NCBI GenBank assembly: GCA_035644935.1
Contig: DASQNO010000044.1
Span: 1-18,299 of the forward strand
Length of the DNA: 18,299 nt
Source: CADCVW01 sp035644935
GTDB lineage: Bacteria; Pseudomonadota; Alphaproteobacteria; Sphingomonadales; Sphingomonadaceae
Direction of reading: 5' to 3'
Part shown: positions 15,573-18,299 of the stretch, piece after piece
Numbering within the stretch: the first letter of the stretch is position 1
Layout of the letters: each line of letters starts with the position of its first letter
Program-made: the position numbers and the translations under genes
Notes under the pieces: model-generated
The model's database searches: none
Told to the model about the DNA's origin: nothing
Seen by the model: only the letters and a program-made list of their open reading frames with translations

Positions 15573-16214
15573 ATGGGCACGACGGGCGAGTGGTCGAATT
15601 CGGCGGCAGGGTGTGGAGTGCCCGGTGTTGAACCCGTGTGGCGGGAGATGACGACGGTGTGGCACCATACGCATCTCACCCCGGCCGTCCGCATGGCCCA
15701 GGACCGGAGGATCACGGGTGGCCTGATCTATGACGGCAAGCTGCGCGACACCCGCACCGAAGTTGTCTACTTAACCCCGAAGTATTGGCCAGATGGCAAC
15801 ATCTACGGCAGCTTCTGCTTCGAGGTGGATTGGGCGGAGATTGCAAAGAACAGGGCTCTCTACTGGGTCGAGGAGAACCCCTCCCACAGCAACACGATAG
15901 CGCGCTTTCTTTTATCCTGGAACGACGTTTCGAGGCTGCCGGTCACGCCGTATGATCCGACGGTCTGCGATGGACCGCTGCGGCTCCATGGCGGGCAGTG
16001 GTACTGGCTGGGCTCGATCGTTCCGGAGATCGTCCTGGACGAGGTGATATACACGACAAGCATGAAGCAGCTGACCTTCGACACCCACCGCGATGGCTAT
16101 TGCCATCCCACCAGAGGCTGGTCCTGCAAGGAGCGGGTCACGGTGAAGCATCGACTCCCAGTCCTCGTTCGTAGCGCGGCTCCTTCGACTCGTCGCTCGG
16201 CATGGATGACCTGA
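15573..16214 (+). CDS. Possible ADP-ribosyltransferase-like protein (213 aa)
   Basis: A 213-residue soluble protein of unknown family. ATG 15573 is chosen because GGGGA lies 5 bases upstream; ATG 15648, just before VWHHTHL, is an alternative. The order of blocks, WHHTHLTPAVRMAQDRRI, then EVVYLTPKYWPDGNIYGSFC, FEVDW, YWVEENP and PEIVLDEVIY, recalls ART-superfamily toxins such as DarT: an N-terminal strand with histidine, a Y-x-x-P loop and a late glutamate. This is a hypothesis from layout, not a clear motif match. It starts 61 bases after the protease and its stop (TGA 16212-16214) overlaps the next ORF. The last 25 codons (from about 16140) have poor third-position GC while another frame there looks better, so the C-terminus may be altered by a frameshift. 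Confidence 0.6.
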   Translation: MGTTGEWSNSAAGCGVPGVEPVWREMTTVWHHTHLTPAVRMAQDRRITGGLIYDGKLRDTRTEVVYLTPKYWPDGNIYGSFCFEVDWAEIAKNRALYWVEENPSHSNTIARFLLSWNDVSRLPVTPYDPTVCDGPLRLHGGQWYWLGSIVPEIVLDEVIYTTSMKQLTFDTHRDGYCHPTRGWSCKERVTVKHRLPVLVRSAAPSTRRSAWMT

Positions 16215-16486
16215 TGATCGGCGACGGCGGGTTCACTCATGGCGTGCGGGGGGGTCACACCACGCTTTGGGCGCGGCTCTTCAAAGGCCATGCATGGGGC
16301 GGCCCGCTGTCGGACGACGGAGCGGCCGCCGACGTCATATCGGCGGCCTGCATGGCCTATCATGTCGGCGATCGGGACAAGGCGAAGCGCCTCATGAGCA
16401 TGATCGACACCGAAGACCGTGCTGGCCGCGTATTCCGGGAGATGATCCGGACGCGCTTCGCATTCCCGACCTTCGATTGGGAATAG
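16202..16486 (+). CDS. Small protein of unknown function (94 aa), possibly the split C-terminus of the upstream gene
   Basis: A 94-residue soluble protein with the blocks MIGDGGFTHGVRGGHTTLW, LSDDGAAADVISAACMAYH and AKRLMSMIDTEDRAGRVF. It overlaps the end of the ART-like gene. The in-frame ATG at 16214 shares its A with the stop codon of that gene (TGATG), a classic coupling arrangement, and may be the real start instead of ATG 16202; neither has a ribosome-binding site. The lack of a site and the doubtful codons before it also allow a single ancestral gene split by a frameshift. A run of seven G (16248-16254) lies near its start. The helical middle suggests a small all-helical domain; no function is known. 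Confidence 0.55.
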   Translation: MDDLMIGDGGFTHGVRGGHTTLWARLFKGHAWGGPLSDDGAAADVISAACMAYHVGDRDKAKRLMSMIDTEDRAGRVFREMIRTRFAFPTFDWE

Positions 16487-16510
16487 CCTTTTAGGCTGAG
16501 TGTCGTTTCC

Positions 16511-16529
16511 TGCCGGTGCGTCACCGGCA
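16511..16529 (+). promoter_or_regulatory. Perfect inverted repeat upstream of the HEPN-RES gene
   Basis: TGCCGGTG and CACCGGCA form an eight-base perfect stem around CGT, 42 bases before the start codon of the HEPN-RES gene. It has no T-run, so it looks more like an operator or mRNA hairpin than a terminator. A shorter repeat, AGCCT-TTT-AGGCT, lies just upstream at 16485-16497. Confidence 0.4.
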
Positions 16530-16570
16530 TGGAGCGGCCGACGGGATCGCGGGTTGGTGGGGAGGATCAT

Positions 16571-18022
16571 ATGGCCGAGGGTGAGGACGACGAGAAGCGG
16601 ATTTGCCATCGGTGCGTAAGCGACGGCTATCTGAGTGCGATCATAGAGAAGGAGGGCGTCGTCGGCGAATGCTCGTATTGCAGCGACGACGAGCAACCCA
16701 CCATCACGGTCGACGAACTGTCAGACCACGTCGATGGTGCCTTCGAGCGTCATTACGCTCGCACCTCGGACCAGCCCGACACATATGAGTCCATGCTGCT
16801 GCGGGATAAGGAGATCGACTACGACTGGGACCGCCATGGCGAACCGGTCCTCTACGCGATCGAGGAGGCTGCCGGCATCGAGGAGGAACCGGCTCAGGAC
16901 GTGCTCGACATCCTGAGCGACCGACACGGTGACTGGGAGGCGGCGCAGATGCGGGAGGAATGCGAATTCGATCCCGACAGTCACTATGAGCGCAAGCGGG
17001 CTAGTTCGGGAGAGATCGCCGCCGAGTGGTATGGATTGGAGCGCTCGCTAAAGCTGCGTTCGCGATACTTCAACCCGCAGGCGGAAAGCCTGATGTCGCG
17101 TCTGTTCGGCGGCCTCGACCAGCTCGTTACGCACGATGGCCGCTCGGTCGTGGTCGAGGCGGGGCCGGACCTTCCGATCAAGGTGTTCCATCGCGCCCGA
17201 GCCTTCCACCGTGCCCCGGAACTGGACGTTGCGCTGAAGCGGCCGGATCTGCATGTGGGGCCGCCGCCCGGGGATCGGGCGAGGGCCGGTCGCATGAACG
17301 CGCACGGGGTCGCGGTGTTTTACGGGGCGAGCGATCCCGACGTCGCGCTCGCCGAGGTGCGTCCGCCGGTGGGCAGCCGCGCCTTGGTCGGCGAGTTCGA
17401 ACTGTTGAGAACCGTGAAGCTGCTCGACGTGTCCGCGCTGGAAACCGTCTACTTCCAGGGTAGCGTCTTCGATCCGGCGTTCGCCGGCCAGCAGTCCCTT
17501 GCGCGGTTTCTCGGTCGCTTAAGCGACCGCATAACGATGCCGGTCATGCCCGATGACGAACCGACGGAGTATCTCATCACGCAGATGATCGCCGACTACT
17601 TGGCGAGGCGCCCCGGTGCGGCGCTCGACGGCGTTCTGTTTAAGTCGGTTCAGCAGCCCGGCGACCAGCGCAATGTGGTGTTGTTCCACCATGCGTCGCG
17701 CGTCGAGGCGATCGAGGTTCCCGCGGACGCCGAGGTCTCGGTGCACCAGTTCCAATCGACGGAGGACGGACCGGAGCCAGACTACACGGTGTGGGAGGAG
17801 GTTCCGCCGGCGACCGAACCCTTGGACGATAGGCCGGTGAAGGATGACTGGTTCGGCATACGTCCGCACGGATTGCGCTTGGATCCGGATGCAGACGAGA
17901 GGCAGCCGTTCCTCAGGGTGAATAAGGAGACTTTGGTCGTGCGACATGTGAAGGGTGTGACGTTCGACACCGAGGACTACTCGGTTCGTCGGCACCGGAC
18001 CGAGAAGCACGACCTGTTCTAA
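16571..18022 (+). CDS. HEPN/RES N-terminal domain plus RES domain protein (toxin-like, probable NAD+-acting)
   Basis: A 483-residue soluble protein. ATG 16571 is chosen for its strong ribosome-binding site (GGGGAGG, 5-6 bases upstream); an upstream ATG at 16529 has none. The N-terminus has a zinc-ribbon-like set, C12-HR-C15 and C34-SY-C37, followed by an acidic helical HEPN-like part (about 45-165) typical of HEPN/RES N-terminal domains. The RES domain (about 200-385) shows FHRARAF (R208/R210), RMNAHGVAVFYGASDPDVALAEVRP with Y251 and E262, ITQMIADYL, and LDGVLFKSV followed by NVVLF. RES proteins such as MbcT are ART-fold enzymes that destroy or transfer from NAD+. A C-terminal tail of about 95 residues is unassigned. 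No Xre-type antitoxin gene is adjacent. It is intact, unlike the protease upstream, and is the last gene in the cluster. Confidence 0.88.
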   Translation: MAEGEDDEKRICHRCVSDGYLSAIIEKEGVVGECSYCSDDEQPTITVDELSDHVDGAFERHYARTSDQPDTYESMLLRDKEIDYDWDRHGEPVLYAIEEAAGIEEEPAQDVLDILSDRHGDWEAAQMREECEFDPDSHYERKRASSGEIAAEWYGLERSLKLRSRYFNPQAESLMSRLFGGLDQLVTHDGRSVVVEAGPDLPIKVFHRARAFHRAPELDVALKRPDLHVGPPPGDRARAGRMNAHGVAVFYGASDPDVALAEVRPPVGSRALVGEFELLRTVKLLDVSALETVYFQGSVFDPAFAGQQSLARFLGRLSDRITMPVMPDDEPTEYLITQMIADYLARRPGAALDGVLFKSVQQPGDQRNVVLFHHASRVEAIEVPADAEVSVHQFQSTEDGPEPDYTVWEEVPPATEPLDDRPVKDDWFGIRPHGLRLDPDADERQPFLRVNKETLVVRHVKGVTFDTEDYSVRRHRTEKHDLF

Positions 18023-18299
18023 TCGTTTCGGCCGCTTCTAGTTTGGTGCGCCCACCCGTGCGCGAATAGCTAATTCGGGCAATCGGCTTTAGGTGAACGG
18101 ACGTCTGGTTTTGGGGAGCGGCGCAGCGTACCTGAATGTCTGAATAGGGTCATCGCCGACTATCTTCTGGCGACCCGAAGCGGACCTTCGCAATGCGACT
18201 TTGCTCCTTGTATCCACGTCTGATCTAGACGGAGATCGGACTGATACAGGGGTTACACACGGCCGACCGCGCTCTTCGCCTTGCGCCGGGTCGCCGATG
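18023..18299. other. Right-end intergenic stretch
   Basis: No supported gene. A reverse-strand open frame enters from the right edge, but its composition is not convincing. The stretch contains GACCCGAAGCGGACCTTCGC at 18174-18193, a relative of an intergenic motif also seen near 10412. Confidence 0.3.

Noticed and set aside
16571..18022. Classical RES-Xre toxin-antitoxin pair
   Set aside because: No Xre/MbcA-type antitoxin gene adjoins the RES gene; the upstream small ORF has no helix-turn-helix pattern.
6225..18299. CRISPR array, insertion sequence or intact integrase
   Set aside because: No regularly spaced direct repeats, no transposase or recombinase motifs and no terminal inverted repeats with target duplications were seen on reading.

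Overview
The window looks like a chromosomal segment of a high-GC alphaproteobacterium, most likely a sphingomonad (Sphingomonas or a close relative). The reasons are the PhoK-type alkaline phosphatase, the strongly GC-rich third codon positions, the type of DsbD-family reductase and the CCA-encoding tRNA-Gln. This is judged from protein families and composition; no search was run.

Positions 1-6224 are an ordinary, dense, conserved block. They hold the 3' part of a beta-helix protein, a convergent phoK-like phosphatase, a divergent dsbD-like reductase followed by a redoxin-fold partner (probable operon), ilvE with its own promoter and terminator, and a complete tRNA-Gln(TTG).

From the tRNA to the end of the window (6225-18299) the character changes. 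Coding density falls, there are long stretches without intact genes, gene remnants are common and most proteins are accessory. 6225-7413 holds only decayed coding fragments. 7414-7704 is a small conserved-looking unknown. 7930-10037 is a translationally coupled pair, a PAS-GGDEF-EAL cyclic-di-GMP enzyme and a stand-alone BLUF blue-light receptor, which reads as a light-to-c-di-GMP module. 10038-11130 is gene-poor, with two hairpins, a 49-codon ORF with a strong ribosome-binding site and a short reverse-strand remnant that may be the N-terminus of a STAND-type NTPase.

11131-14307 carries two reverse-strand proteins of unknown family, each with a D...ExK signature of the PD-(D/E)XK nuclease fold. 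14431-18022 is a forward-strand cluster: a small broken ORF containing a run of eight G, a trypsin-like protease split over three reading segments by two compensating frameshifts, a possible ADP-ribosyltransferase-like protein, a small overlapping ORF and an intact HEPN/RES-domain protein. The RES fold is known for NAD+-consuming toxins. Together with the nuclease-like pair, the NTPase remnant and the tRNA at the border, this suggests a partly decayed defence or genomic island. No integrase or second tRNA end was found to prove the island's boundaries.

The best candidates for undescribed biology are the protease / ART-like / HEPN-RES cluster, the two nuclease-like proteins and the BLUF plus GGDEF-EAL pair.
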